From contig CP136067.1 in NCBI GenBank assembly GCA_032622095.1, forward strand, positions 42,389,549-42,453,548: DNA of 64,000 bases, given 5' to 3'. Positions 22,332-34,293 of the stretch are shown here, in pieces. The position numbers and the translations under genes are program-made. The notes under the pieces are model-generated. The model saw only the letters and a program-made list of their open reading frames with translations. It was not told where the DNA came from and did not search any database. This DNA comes from Siphonodentalium dalli (Eukaryota; Mollusca; Scaphopoda; Gadilida; Siphonodentaliidae). The stretch's first letter is position 1, and the number at the start of each line of letters is the position of its first letter.

Positions 22332-22775
22332 AGGTACTCAATCCGATTCGATGGTCCCCATATCATCAGATTCCAACAATAACAACATTTTTTTTCCAGT
22401 TATTAGAATCGAGTAACTGTGCAAAGATAATGCTAACCACAGTCAACTATAGAATAAAATCGCCTATTGCAAAACCTGTTATTTATCAACATTTTGTTCA
22501 ACGAAATTTTGCCGGTTTGTCATATATGTGACACAAAAAAAACGCTTGATTTTAGAGTTGTCCATCTTCATCCGCAATTTGGTCACAGAAAGTCTTCTCG
22601 TCGACTGTTTACTGGGCCACTTAATATAATCGGTGTGAAAAAAAAATAGATTTCAAACATCGATATCTGATCACTCTTAGCTTCATGGGTGGGGTTCCTC
22701 GACTCGAATCAAATATTTTTTACCCCGAAGCAAAGGAAATAGTAATTTGCAAACGTTAATTCGGATTATGCATCT
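22332..22775. mobile_element. TTAA MITE (AGGTACTCAACCCG family), decayed copy
   Basis: TTAA at 22328-22331 and 22776-22779. The left end is AGGTACTCAATCCG; the right end is degraded (TTCGGATTATGCATCT). Internal 'ggtccccatatcatcagatt' and 'cctcgactcgaatcaaatat' match the copy at 18302-18770. Confidence 0.75.
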
Positions 22776-22779
22776 TTAA

Positions 22780-23755
22780 TGTGGACGATTGAAGCAAATA
22801 ATTCTCGGGGAAAGTTATCTCCTCGCCGTTTTGGTCCGTTTCATGACTACATAAGCCAGAAAAAGTCTTAAAATGATTAGACGATTATGGCCTGTAAACT
22901 TTTTTCAGTGTAAAGCACAAATCCTGAATGTTCTTAAAATTTTAAATATTGACATAATAAAAACACACAGACCTAAGAGTGCATGTTTTTCTGTAGTAAT
23001 ACCGCATTACCGCCTCCATAATTCCACCAGTTACCACTCCAAGTAACGGGTGTGCACGCTCGACGATGAGTATAATTATATAACATATATTTTACGCCAG
23101 TGAGTGGTTGACAGTCGAGATCTCAGTGTGTGACTTCCGTTAATTATCACTGATCCGCTGAGCTATCAGCGGCGAGCACATTAAAATCTCCGGGTGCGAT
23201 CGGAACCCCGGAAACACTCTAATGAACATTTGACAGATGTTGACTTAACCAGCACCAAACTCGTCAAAAGCCTGGTGACAATATAATAATGTGTCCATTT
23301 ATAACGACCGGCTGCCATTATAATATCGCATGGAGAAAGAGTCAGCACGCGATCATATGACATGCATATATAGCTGTTCACCATCGCCGAAAACACTAAT
23401 AACAAGAAAACCAATGTCAGAAATGGTAACGCGCTCAAGATAATATATTATGTATACCCATGCATGATTGTAATTATAGAATATAAGCTATATATTTGTT
23501 TCACGAATGACCAACTCATAATTCCGATAAAACAACTAATTCTTAAAATTATTGCAACAACTATATACGGCTTATCGCTGAAGGTTTCGCATACATCTCA
23601 CCAGAATTCCCAACTACACCTTTTACCGGACTCGGCCTCCTGGTCGCAGTTCGACTTTTAATCCGTCCCATAAAATCCCATTTCTATAAATAAAACGCCC
23701 ATGGCCCATGTATACCAAGAATCAGCGAAACATTATAAACGCGGAGCGCGAAATA
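22780..23755. other. No gene; fragments of dispersed repeats
   Basis: The phrase 'gtcagaaatggtaacgcgctcaagat' near 23414 is also at about 7983. 'aataatgtgtccatttataacgaccgg' near 23285 recurs at 23753. No coding sequence is recognised. Confidence 0.45.
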
Positions 23756-23895
23756 ATGTGTCCATATATAACGACCGGTTGTCATTAAAGTGATGTTAAA
23801 CACTCCGGTAGGGTGACCCAATAGAAATGGAGAATAATCTTGCTCAAAGTAGTTAGTTTTACAAATCTTAAATCCAAACTGACAACACACATGCA
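23756..23895 (-). repeat. Dispersed repeat R2, copy 2
   Basis: Complement of 19795-19905: 'aaacactccggtagggtgac', 'aataatcttgctcaaagtag' and 'ctgacaacacac'. It abuts the end of the Helitron at 23912. Confidence 0.65.
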
Positions 23896-24959
23896 CCGCA
23901 TTTATTATATACTAGCAGGGTTACCCGGCGTTGCCCAGGTTAATGCGATAAGAAACCCTCTGTATGCTGTGGATATTTGTTGGGGATAGAGAACGCTCTT
24001 GCTTAAAAGTGTTATACGTTTTCTCATAAATTGTATATTCAAATACCATCATAAAGCATGATTATTACAGTTATGGGATATAAGTAGTGGCTCACCTTGT
24101 CAATTGTCATTCTGTTTGTCGCGATTAATCCGTTCCAACAATAATGAAGTATGTATTTATTTACAACTGCGTATACATTAGACTTTATAATATGATACAT
24201 GAACATCATAAACACATTAGTTCGATAAAAGATGATAATTGGGTTTTAAATATTGAGATGTATCAATCAATTTAGTGGGTTGGACTAAGTTCTCGAGGAC
24301 ACCTGGCTATCTCCATGAAGATACAGATGTTTCAAAGAAATTTCCAGGTGCTCCTCTGTTCATGTTGCTATATATTGGCTAAATATTCTCAGTTTAAACA
24401 AAATGTTGATGCGCATAAATATTAGCTACATGTGCCAGGCACAGAGCGAGATTTTGAGTTGTTTATGTCAGTCGAGGAGTCTGTTATAAAACCCTTGTCA
24501 GATGTGCAGTATTGGGAGGATCCTGAAAAGTCTTATGCTACTAACTGCATTTTCTTGTATATACCAGAATAAACTATATTTGACTGCACACTGTGACCAC
24601 TATTTTTGAACAGGCCTTCCATATCTCTTGACAAATTATAACTTTTTTGTGGAAACTGCATTGAATGGAACAGACTCAATTTTGTTATAATATATATGCA
24701 ATCCTCTGACGGTTCGGGGTCTCTCAGTTTGCACGACTATATGTATCTCTTCAATATAATGATAAATATACGTTTAATGCTTCTTCTATGTATCTCTTTT
24801 TGCTAGCTCATTTTGTGAATGCCCTGATTGCTATTCCCATATAAATATGACAGTTAAGAAGATATAATTGTTCAAGTGACTTAAGTGGGTCACCATATGT
24901 CGTGATTGTGAAACGTGAACGTCCAAAACTACTTAAAATGATATGGAGATGGCCTGGGT

Positions 24960-27110
24960 GATTGTATATAACTTATATGTGGATAAAGGCGAATATAAAT
25001 CTTATCAATGATAGTGCATATCCGCTCGCCATCCGTGACGCAAACGACACCAAATGTGATTTAATTCATGGTATATCATTAGAGAAAAACGTGTATGAAT
25101 TCGGTGGAAATTGGTGCCAAATAAATTTGTACCAGCGTTTGCCTCTTTTGACATATTTAAACCACTCCCATTAAACTCATGGATGCATCATATACTGGCG
25201 ATGAGTATATATATGTTTGGTGGTAATCAGCAACTAAACAAATTCTGAGAATAATTATGACCCATATCTCTCACCCAACCGACAGCAATTTGACGTCTTT
25301 AAATCACACAATGATATTCCTCGTATCATAGAGAAGAAGAATATATCAATTTGGTGGAAATCTGGGCTAAAAATAGTTTATTAAATCAATTGTTGATGCA
25401 ACGTTGACTCGAACAACGCCATATTGCGAAGGTGATTATGTATTCGTTTGGTGGAAATCGGCGACAAAACTATTTCACGATATATTTTTAATTTTGCCGA
25501 CCTCCCCCTTTCCTTCCCCTGACACCAACAGCGTCATTTTAGAAATTTTGTACCCGCGCCGTTATCTTCCTTGTAAACATTTACCCCTCTCAGAACGCCT
25601 TGGTGCCATCTCGATTGTACCGCGTGAAGTTATATATATAGAACGCACACAGACAGACAGAAAGACAGACAGACAGACAGACAGCACGATTTGATTTCTT
25701 GTATCATTTGAGAAGAACGTGTCTGAATTTGATGGTAATTAGTACTAAAAATATTTTGTATCAGTCTTGGTGCCCCTCCCGTCCCTATTTCAGTCTCAAG
25801 CTGCACACACTAAGACTCGTTAGAGATTAGAGATGCATATATATGAAATTGGTGAAAAAATTGGCGACTATACAAATTCGTATCAAATTTAAGATCCCCA
25901 TATCTCTCACCCATAGGGCACAAATTTGGTGTATCTAAACGACACGATAAGATTCCTCGTATCACAGAGAAGAATATGTATCAATCTGGTGGAAATCGGC
26001 ACTAAACATATAGATATAATTTGTTGTGTCCCTCTCATCTCTATACACCACTGACTCGAATGGCCCAACTTATGACATCCTTAAACCACACGATTATACT
26101 CCTGGTATCATGGAGATGATTGTTTATAAGTTTGGTAATAATCGGCGACTAAACAATTTTTTTTATCAAATTTGGTGCCAATCCAAACCCCCATCTGTCA
26201 AACAAACAGCACCACTATGGCGTCTTTAAATCACACGATTAGATTCCTCGTATCTTGGATAAGAACGTGTATCAATTTGGTGGAAATTGGCGCAAAAAAA
26301 TTGTGCATCAATTTTGGTGCCCCTGTCCCTTTCAATGCAACCCTGACTCGAATGAGGCCACATTTGACAGATATAAGCAACACCACTAGACTCCTCATAC
26401 CATGGGGATGATTTTGTATAAGTGTGGTGGCAATCGGCGACTAAACCAATTATTATCAAATTTAGTGCTCACCCCCTCCCAATCTCTCAACCAAAAGACA
26501 ACAATTTGGCGTTGTTAAAGCGCACAATTTGATTTCTTGTATAATGGAGAAGAATATATATCAATTTGGTGGAGATCGGCGCTAAAATTAGTTTTTCAAT
26601 TTTGGTGCCCCTCTTCTCTTCCGTGCATCCCTGACTCGAACGACGCCACTTTTAAACCACACCGTTGGTTTTTTCATATCATGGGTTTGGCGTTGTTAAA
26701 TCGCACAATTAGATTCCTTATATCACGAAGAGGAATATATATCAATTTGGTGGAGATCGGCGCTAAAATTAGTTTTTCAATTTTGGTGCCCCTCTCCCCT
26801 TCCGTGCATCCCTGACTCGAACGACGCCACTTTTAAACCACACCGTTCGTTTTTTCATATCACGGGGATGATTATATATAAGTTTGGTGGAAATCGGCGA
26901 CAGAAAAAAAATCTGCCCTCCCCCTTCCGGGCACCCCTGGCGCGAACGGCGCGACTTTTGCCATATTTAAACCACACCATTAGATTCCTCATATCATGGG
27001 GATTATTATATATAAGTTTGGTGGCAATCGGCGACAATTTTTTTTCTCTGCCCCTCCCCCTTTTCTGCCCCTGACAACAACGGCGTCACTTTAGAAAATT
27101 CTAACCCCGA
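24960..27110. repeat. Degenerate tandem units around ATCAATTTGGTGGAAATCGGCG
   Basis: Roughly fifteen imperfect units of about 90-190 bases share 'ggtggaaatcggcg(a/c)', 'ttttggtgcccct(c/g)', 'ccctgactcgaacgacgcc' and 'taaaccacac'. The best pair is 26550-26700 and 26735-26880, nearly identical over ~130 bases. Short open frames here are artefacts of the repeat. Confidence 0.75.
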
Positions 27111-27189
27111 CCATTAGCTTTCTCGTAAAAAGCTACTCCTAGTAGACCCCTTTGGCATCATCTAGATGGTCCCCTGTGAATTGCTATAG

Positions 27190-27192
27190 AAC

Positions 27193-27231
<39 letters not shown>
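27190..27231. repeat. (GACA)n microsatellite at Helitron 5' end
   Basis: About ten GACA units. Its complement (tgtc)n sits just inside the Helitron 5' end, as in the other copies. Confidence 0.9.
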
Positions 27232-27274
27232 TTCGCAAATATAGATATAGATAAATTACATACAGGGACTCTCG

Positions 27275-27505
27275 GTGGCGAAATCGTTTTCGTTACTTTA
27301 TCGCCGATAGTTGCTTCCCGAATCGATAAGTAAATATTTACAATTGAGCGTAGTTCAAATGTTTTCTATGGAGTGGTACGGTCGATCTGCTTGAGAATTT
27401 CGGCGATATAGTAGAATGTCACAATCCTCCAATTGGCATACTGCCTAAATACTAACTTAACAGATTAACGCACCTGAACAAGTCCATAATATGTCTTTAA
27501 TATAG
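27275..27505 (+). repeat. Dispersed repeat R1, copy 2
   Basis: Matches 50866-51075 directly and 19528-19775 in complement: 'gatagttgc..cccgaat', 'gtaaatattta', 'atgttttctatggagtg' and 'tccataatatgtctttaat'. Non-coding. Confidence 0.7.
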
Positions 27506-27670
27506 TTGAAACAATTGTTATCTACTACACAAGATTGATGTTTTTATCATCGAATTGTGTACGACATGTTTCAAAGTGTTTGAGCAGATTTGGGAGTCAT
27601 ATAGCTGCATCCGTGATCAAAATATCGTGTGTTGTATGCAAATCAAATGTATAAGGGTGCGTTCCGTATA

Positions 27671-28179
27671 TCTCATATATATTTTGAAGACCTCTGGCTG
27701 TCTGTCTGTTTGTTTGTCTGTCTGTCTGTCATTAATACAAATCTACGATTCTCGACCGATCGGGACGAAACTTGGTACGTGAGTGTAGTTTGACCAGGCG
27801 GTCATCGTTGTCGTATTGGCGGGCCCGTGCGGCGCCCGCTTCGCGCATGCGCAGACGAGATCTCGGAAACGGGTGGAGCTATCGACTTGAAATTTGGTAT
27901 GTGAATGTATCTTGCCCCGGATGCGAATTTTATCGGGTCGCCGAGCCCGTGCGACGCCAGCTTCGCGCATGCGCAGACGAGATCTCGGAAACGGGTGGAG
28001 CTATCGACTTGAAATTTGGTATGTGAATGTATCTTGCCCCGGATACGAATTTTATCGGGTCGCCGAGCCCGTGCGACGCCAGCTTCGCGCATGCGCAGAC
28101 CAGATCTCGGAAACGGTGGAGCTATCGACTTGAAATTTGGTTTTTGAATAGCCCGAACAACGTCGGGCTCATCGGCTAG
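27671..28179 (+). mobile_element. Non-autonomous Helitron-like element with three 122-bp repeats
   Basis: Starts TCTCATATATATTTTGAAG after A, then (tgtc)n. It ends CCCGAACAACGTCGGG, 'ctcatcgg' and CTAG, followed by T. The interior holds three tandem 122-bp units with CGCGCATGCGCAGACGAGAT and 'ggagctatcgacttgaaatt' (anchors at 27841, 27963 and 28085). The same unit forms half of the Helitron at 4164. GC content is well above its surroundings. Confidence 0.8.
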
Positions 28180-28743
28180 TGTTATATATACTGGTATATA
28201 AGTTCCTCTGTATATGTATGGGATAGTTTCTCCATGCACTTTAGCATGTCAGCTATAATGTACAATCCCACTTGGACTGTTCTGCACGAAACGTGACCAC
28301 ATACCATTTACGTATTTTGTATATACCGTACATGCAGTAACAGTCCACTCACTATATATATACATGGCCGCAGGATATGAAACCGGTGCATACAAACACT
28401 TTCTATATGTATGAAGTAACGAAGAAAACAAGCCATGTGCAAAATTTAAACTATAAGTTGTGTTGACTAACTTGACTAATAAAACTAAATTTTGTTTGTT
28501 TGTCTGTCGGGCTATAACCAAACGGCTGGACCATCGGAGCTGAACATTTACAAATGTACAAATCGGTCAATTAATCCGGGGAGTGTCATGGTGTAGGTAC
28601 CGTTGACAGCAGATGTCTTAAAATTGCAGGGAACACCACAATTTATATGATCGTGAGCCACTCTGGTTCATTTAATCTTGACATACAAAGGGTGTCACTG
28701 CATGATGGCTTGCTTACCTCATATATATGGTCTACTTATTGAC
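28180..28743. other. No gene; left part of an interrupted dispersed repeat
   Basis: The last ~100 bases ('ggtgtcactgcatgatggcttgcttacctcatat' and 'ggtctacttattgac') resemble repeat R4 and continue it up to the TTAA at 28744. Confidence 0.45.
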
Positions 28744-28747
28744 TTAA

Positions 28748-29119
28748 CCCTTTACCCAACAGAACGGCCCTGTGCCAATGCATTCTCTTATATATGCGAG
28801 GCGACCTATATAAGAGAATGCATTGGCTTAACACATTAAAAATTATAAAATTGTTAAAGAATGTAAGAAAACATGGTAAAAAGTGTTAAAAAAAAGATTT
28901 TTTTTAGGCCAATGCATTCTCTTATATATGCGAGGCGACCTATGGTCGACTCGCATATATAATAGAATGCATTGGCACAGGGCATAAATGTAACTATCAC
29001 AATGTGGTCAAGGAGCCGGTTCCAATGATATCCATATTTGTATGGTTCTATTGAGACAGACGGAAGATATTTTAGGCTGTTGAAGCTCAACTTGGCCGGT
29101 TTTGGCCCAACGTAAAGGG
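28748..29119. mobile_element. PiggyBac-type MITE (TTAACCCTTTACCCAACA family), copy C
   Basis: TTAA at 28744-28747 and 29120-29123. The left end is CCCTTTACCCAACAGAACGG and the right end 'cccaacgtaaaggg'. Interior hairpin arms and 'ggttctattgagacagacgg' match copies A and B. Its right-hand TTAA is also the left-hand TTAA of the next MITE. Confidence 0.85.
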
Positions 29120-29123
29120 TTAA

Positions 29124-29845
29124 AGGGGTACTGTGCACTAAGATAGGCGATTTTTTTATTTACTCCCATTGAAATAACTTTCAAATTAGATTGTGTTCGT
29201 GTTATATGAGTTTCGTATAAACCTAATTTAGCGAAGAAAATATTGATCTTGGAAACAAAAATATTACGATTTCAAACTACGCGCCATGTTTTTGACCTTC
29301 ACCGGAGAAGACGCAGGTTGCAGGAAGAACCGGAGGTTCATTGCTCACAGCTTCGATTGATGTATTCAATCTCTTCCATCGAACAATCTCACTCCCTATA
29401 AAATACTTGACGCTTTATGACTCTTGTTTCTTTCTCCTTTTTCCCCGAATCGGTTATAACGGGCCTTCTTTTGCAGGTAACATGTTTTGTTTGCAACTCA
29501 ATAATGTTCGCGAATGGCCGTCGATAAAAGACACGCAACATATGCGATTTCAAGAACGGTAACTCGTAATGGCATAATTCTCCATTTTATGACTCCAGCC
29601 CATTCTGAACTCCTCGACCTGTGACCTCTGCGGGCACGGTGACGGAATATGACGAGGTTTGCCGAATGGACTCCAGCCATAAATGAATTTATATTAAATA
29701 ATTCAATTTTACTTTTACGATAGCCTGTTAACCGGAACGTTTTCAGTAGACATCGTCGACTCAAATTAGTTATTTTATAATATAATATTCATATTAGATC
29801 GCTATTGTCACTGGGAATTTATTGAAATTGGGGTACAGTACCCCT
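29124..29845. mobile_element. TTAA MITE (AGGGGTACTGT family), second copy
   Basis: The left end AGGGGTACTGTGCAC directly follows the TTAA shared with the previous MITE. The right end GGGTACAGTACCCCT is followed by TTAA at 29846-29849. The interior is non-coding and includes phrases in common with 12002-12584 ('gatagcct.ttaacc.gaacgttt', 'cgactcaaattagttat'). Confidence 0.8.
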
Positions 29846-29849
29846 TTAA

Positions 29850-30215
29850 ATCAAGGAAAAAACCTTATTTTCATATTATCAGCATCCCTGTCCAAAAATA
29901 TTGGTGTCTCATTCCTGGAGCTTTGGTGTCTCAGTCGTCGAGCTCTAGTTTTTTTATTAAATCAGCATCTCTTGCACAAATCTATACTATTTCCATGGTC
30001 ATATATAGTGTGAATGTGGTGTCACCGAGGGCTTGCTTCCCTCATATGGTGTGCCTGTATAGTTGAAAATTGAAGAAACTCAAAGTCGCCCCGACTAATA
30101 CAGAAAGTAATGCTATTGCGAGTAGCCCCATAATATATACCTAAGATAATATAATGCTATCACGAGTCGCTCCAACTAAAACAGATGGTGATACTATTGC
30201 GAGTCAGCCATTTTG
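29850..30215 (-). repeat. Dispersed repeat R4, copy 1
   Basis: Complement of 38255-38620. Shared phrases include 'cttattttcatattatcagc', 'atccctgtcc', 'ggtgtctcagtcgtcgagct', 'gtcaccgagggcttgcttcc' and 'agtcgccccgactaatacag'. A partial third copy is at 42900-43690. Non-coding, class unknown. Confidence 0.75.
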
Positions 30216-31368
30216 ATAAAGAAATAGTCAGCCATTTTTATAAAGAAGTTGGGCTATACAATGGTAGACAGGAGTCACCTGACCAGGGGACTATCTTGGG
30301 ATAGGCATCTTTGACCTCAGATGACATAAACGCGGGGACAAATATGTGATAATAAAGATGGTTCCTTATCAGCTAAAACGATGTGTAGGAAAACTGGTAC
30401 ACATGGGGCCACCTGGCCCGGGGAATATGGGATAGGCGCGTTTGACCTCAGGTGACTGCAATGGGGACTAATAACTTATATTAACATAGAGAGCATTTAT
30501 TATCAGCTCAGAAAATATGTGTGAAAATTGGCAGACATATAGGTATTTGACACGGGTGAGTAATGGAATATAGGTGTCGCGCCTTGACACCAGGTGACGC
30601 AATGAGGCACTGACAAATATATATGCCATCGGGAACGATTCCACTTGAACAGTCCTCGTGCGCCCACTCAATGCATATATAGTTGACAACTTGATACTGG
30701 ATCCAATCAACAAAATGTCTAGTACGGCAATATAATTTAAATGAAACTGAAACATAAATAGAAGGCGTTTTAAACAAAAAAATATATTTAACGCGAATGC
30801 CATTAAAAGTATATCATGCACATTTATTTATTCGGCAAATAAATATATAGATAGATATTAAGCGCATTCTCAATATCATCAGATGGAGAAATTCCCCACG
30901 CAGAGCTGTCAGTGCCAATTTGTATAATATTTTAAGTTATTCTGAGTTGGTCATGCACACTTGCCATTAAATGTGCATATTCTACAGTCAAGACAGTCTC
31001 ATTATTTGTAACGAGCTACGGTGGTAACGGAGAAAGCAACCTTTAAAACAAACTAATAGAGACTGATATCGATGTTGTTGGCAAATCCATTAAACGGCGA
31101 CGAGGACACAAGACATTTACAGTGTTTTTTAACTTTATAGTGGAATATTTGCCGTTTAGCTCACTGTCACCTATCGTGACTTTAATTTCAACTGACCATA
31201 TGCATTTCATTTGTTAAATAAAACATAATATATTTTTAATCCAGTGGTGTGTGATGGTAGGAAGCTTATATGGGTGTGTTCCGGTCTCTCGTGTGGCTTG
31301 AGTGAATGGTCTTAGGACTGTTTTTGGTCACCTGTTAGTGTCGGACAACTCCTTTACAGTCCCATACC
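30216..31368. other. No gene; local duplication of ~150 bp units
   Basis: Related phrases 'ctggtacacatggggccacctggcc..gggga' and 'gataggc.tctttgacctcag.tga' occur near 30290, 30400 and 30570, suggesting an old tandem array. A motif GGTAACGGAGAAAGC lies at 31023. No gene is recognised. Confidence 0.4.
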
Positions 31369-32290
31369 ACACCGTATTACCGATCCGGATTACAACCGGT
31401 CACGATGCGGATCACTACCGGCTGTTTTGACAAAAGCGTGCCACGTGGCACCATTGTAGTTGGATCATTTTCGCCCTACATTCTGTGGAAGGTGTGAATT
31501 TTTTCTCCCTTCGTGTATAGGAGTAACTGGGCTAGCGGAGGACGCCGATAAATCTGATAAGTATACAATATATGTTCACTTATTCTTATATTTGTAACGC
31601 ATGTTTACCATTGTGTTTCATTATTTCGAGCAGTAGCTGATATGGATGGTTCATGTTTTATTTCTTTATGCGGTATTCTCGTGGTACGAAAAGATAGACC
31701 ATTTACTAAGTCATTCGCCTAATGTACACGTTTGTATGTTCGATTTGTGGCCATCTGGGACGTTTTGAACATAGATACCCATGAAATGAACGGGTACGGA
31801 TCTGTACCGGCAGGTGATGCGGATGTGTACACAAAATAGTGAACGGTGCCGATCCGCATCCTGTTTTTTGGAACCCATGAGTATGGAAATCGATACTACG
31901 CGTTTAATTTACATTCAACTTGACAAACCATATTGCCATTTTGTACAGTTATGGACATTCTTGTATACGCAACAGAAATAAGAGAAAATTCCATGCATTT
32001 GCATCATGTATTGTTCCAATGAAGATAAATAATGGGCCACGTGCAACTAGATCCTAGTAACATATGCTACCTCTAAGGTTATCGTAGGCGATTATTTTAT
32101 ATTTTCTTGGCGTGGCCATTTTCTAATGTATGTAAGAAAGACGGCGGCAACAAACTTTGTGTGGGTTACATTCAGATATATAATATAATTAACGTTTTAG
32201 TCGACCTACCGTTACACAAATTGCCACTTTCAGCCGGTAGTGATCCGCATCGTGACCGGTGGTAATCCGGATCGGTAATATATACGGTGT
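31369..32290. mobile_element. TIR element with ~56-60-bp terminal inverted repeats
   Basis: The left arm (31369-31424) starts ACACCGTATTACCGATCCGG and ends ACTACCGGCTG. The right arm (32231-32290) starts CAGCCGGTAGTGATCCGCAT and ends ATACGGTGT. 'gatgcggat'/'atccgcatc' motifs also recur inside (about 31805-31860). No transposase is encoded and no clear TSD was found. Confidence 0.75.
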
Positions 32291-32404
32291 GCATACCCTG
32301 CTTGTATATAAACGCCATACTCATGCTGGGCATTGGTCAACTGCAGAAGTGGTGATGTTCCACATGGTACATCACATCCTTCCGCATGTGACCTATGTCT
32401 ATGG

Positions 32405-32500
32405 GAGGCCAAATTCACATTTAATAATTAATTGCGCTTTTAAAGCGTAATTAATTGCGCTTAATCGTAATTAATTGCGCTTAAGCGCAATTCGTGGTTA
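32405..32500. repeat. AAGCGCAATT palindromic cluster, locus 1
   Basis: Four to five copies of 'aattgcgctt' in both orientations, preceded by 'gggaggccaaattcacattt'. The complement of the same flank and motif cluster is at 43790-43935. Confidence 0.6.
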
Positions 32501-32854
32501 TATGTAACCGAACACCCCTGGTGAATGAATAGGTTTGTCCATAACTTAACCTTAACTCCTAATTGACATATCGCCTCTTGGTTTCATTGATTTGGATGGG
32601 TGTGGAGCTAGCTAGCCCAACTTCTTTATCAAAATGGCTGACTCGCAATAGTATCACCTTCTGTTTTAATGGACCTATCCGTACGTCCCGCCCACCTGTA
32701 GACTGCATGGTTACTGTTACTACGCACCACAAGCCATCTCAATTCCGCTATCTCTTCAGTGCTAAAATAGCTTCCGATGAGAAAGGACTGTGTTGTTAAA
32801 CGCCATGTAACACGATAATATAGCTTCGTTCTGAATAAAGTCGAATTCCTTATG

Positions 32855-33770
32855 TCGAAAAAAATGGTCGCGCGTTTTCGGAATGTTAAAAGCGATATGA
32901 GAACAGTTTATATAGCACCAATGTGTCTATTTTCAGAATCTATCTGTTTCCAGCTTGATATTTTAGTGGAAACAGGTTTGTGTGAGGCTTTTGTTTGTGT
33001 ACCCCTCTATTTTTGTCCCGTCCACCTGGTAATAAAAAACATGCTATTACGCATAGCAAGTTCGGTAAGTGGCTTTCTTTGTTCTTGGATATCGAAAAAC
33101 ATGGGGAGATCTTGCCAAAAATTACTTAATTACATATCTTAATGTGGAATTTTATCAAAATTCATCAAACGAAATGCATTTATGACTTCATTTTCAATTT
33201 TCTTTCCCAAATATTAAGGTATTGTATATTCTTAGATTCAGCTATATCAAATATAGACGAATATGAACAATCTACAAGGATATCTTGATCATATGCCACA
33301 ATCAAAACTTCGATACATCGATTTTTGGTGAAGATATCGCAGAAAAGCTAACCCTACCCCACCCTCGCTGATTTCACAAGTTAGATTCCTTTGGTCGAAA
33401 ACAACGGTCGCGCCATTTCGGATTGTCTAAGACGACATGCGAACGGTTTATTTATCAATAGCATGTCTACTTTCAGAGTTTACCTGTGTCCAGTTGAAAT
33501 TTTATTGGAAAACAGGAGTTTTTGGACCGTTTTAAGAATTTAAAGAGCGTTTGCTTATTATACACATAGTAATCCTCATAACTGACCTTCTGTTGGAGTC
33601 TGCTAGTTGAAATTAACAAAAGTATCAAATATGGCGGTCTACTTTCAGAGTCTATTTGTTTCCAGTCTGACATTTTAGTGGAAACAAATTGTTTGGACGG
33701 TTTTAAACATTTAAAGAGCGTTTCCTGGTTATATAAATAGTAACTAACACGATTATCCTTTTCATGAATT
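32855..33770. repeat. Direct repeats with GTCTACTTTCAGAGTCTATTTG
   Basis: A block with 'tctattttcagaatctatctg', 'tttccagcttgatattttag' and 'tggaaac' recurs near 32928, 33466 and 33639. The two earlier copies also share an upstream 'ggtcgcgc..tttcgga' segment (32865, 33408). Short open frames here follow the repeat. Confidence 0.6.
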
Positions 33771-34293
33771 GTGTAAGTTGAAATTGTGCACATATGTCAA
33801 GTATGACTCTGAAATGTATTTTTGAGAATGGTGTCGTCAGACAAGTCTCCGCTGGTACAGTACTATACTATGGCAGTTGCGAACAAAGCTATCGTTGGAC
33901 CCTATAGAGATTTTGACAATTTACTCAAATATTCACAGTGGTGGAACTTAATGGCTATCATATATGCATGGGTCTTACGTGTGATCTATCGTAACTACAT
34001 GTGATTTTACAAAATTAACATGCAATATAGTCAGGCCACCAGATACAGTAGTTGATAAAAATGTGGTTCACATCAATCATATACATCACAATCACGTGAT
34101 TCAGTGATAATGTCCAGCTATTATAGAAATGCAAAGTTTATCAAGACTAAGGATGTCATTGTCAAATTGATTGATGGTATTTTTTCATCAATTGACAAAT
34201 TTAATGTGTATTGCCAGGACGAAGTACCACATAAAACGGAGTTGTTTGGTAAGTAATATGGGAGTCATATTTATGTAAGTGTCAGTCAAAACT

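Larger units (their letters stand above)
23912..27245 (-). mobile_element. 3.3-kb Helitron-like element with degenerate internal repeats
   Basis: On the minus strand it starts TCTATATTTGCGAATGTC then (tgtc)n, and ends 'aacctgggcaacgccgggtaaccctgctag' with the hairpin before CTAG, followed by T. No Rep/helicase coding sequence is visible in 3.3 kb, so it is non-autonomous. Two (gaca)n tracts (25641-25684 and 27190-27231) and about 2 kb of decayed tandem units suggest an expanded interior, or two elements merged end to end. The exact right end could also be 27251. Confidence 0.65.

Noticed and set aside
27743-28239. 145-residue minus-strand frame with RARATPASRMRR-type repeats
   Set aside because: Translation of the 122-bp Helitron repeat; no independent evidence of coding.
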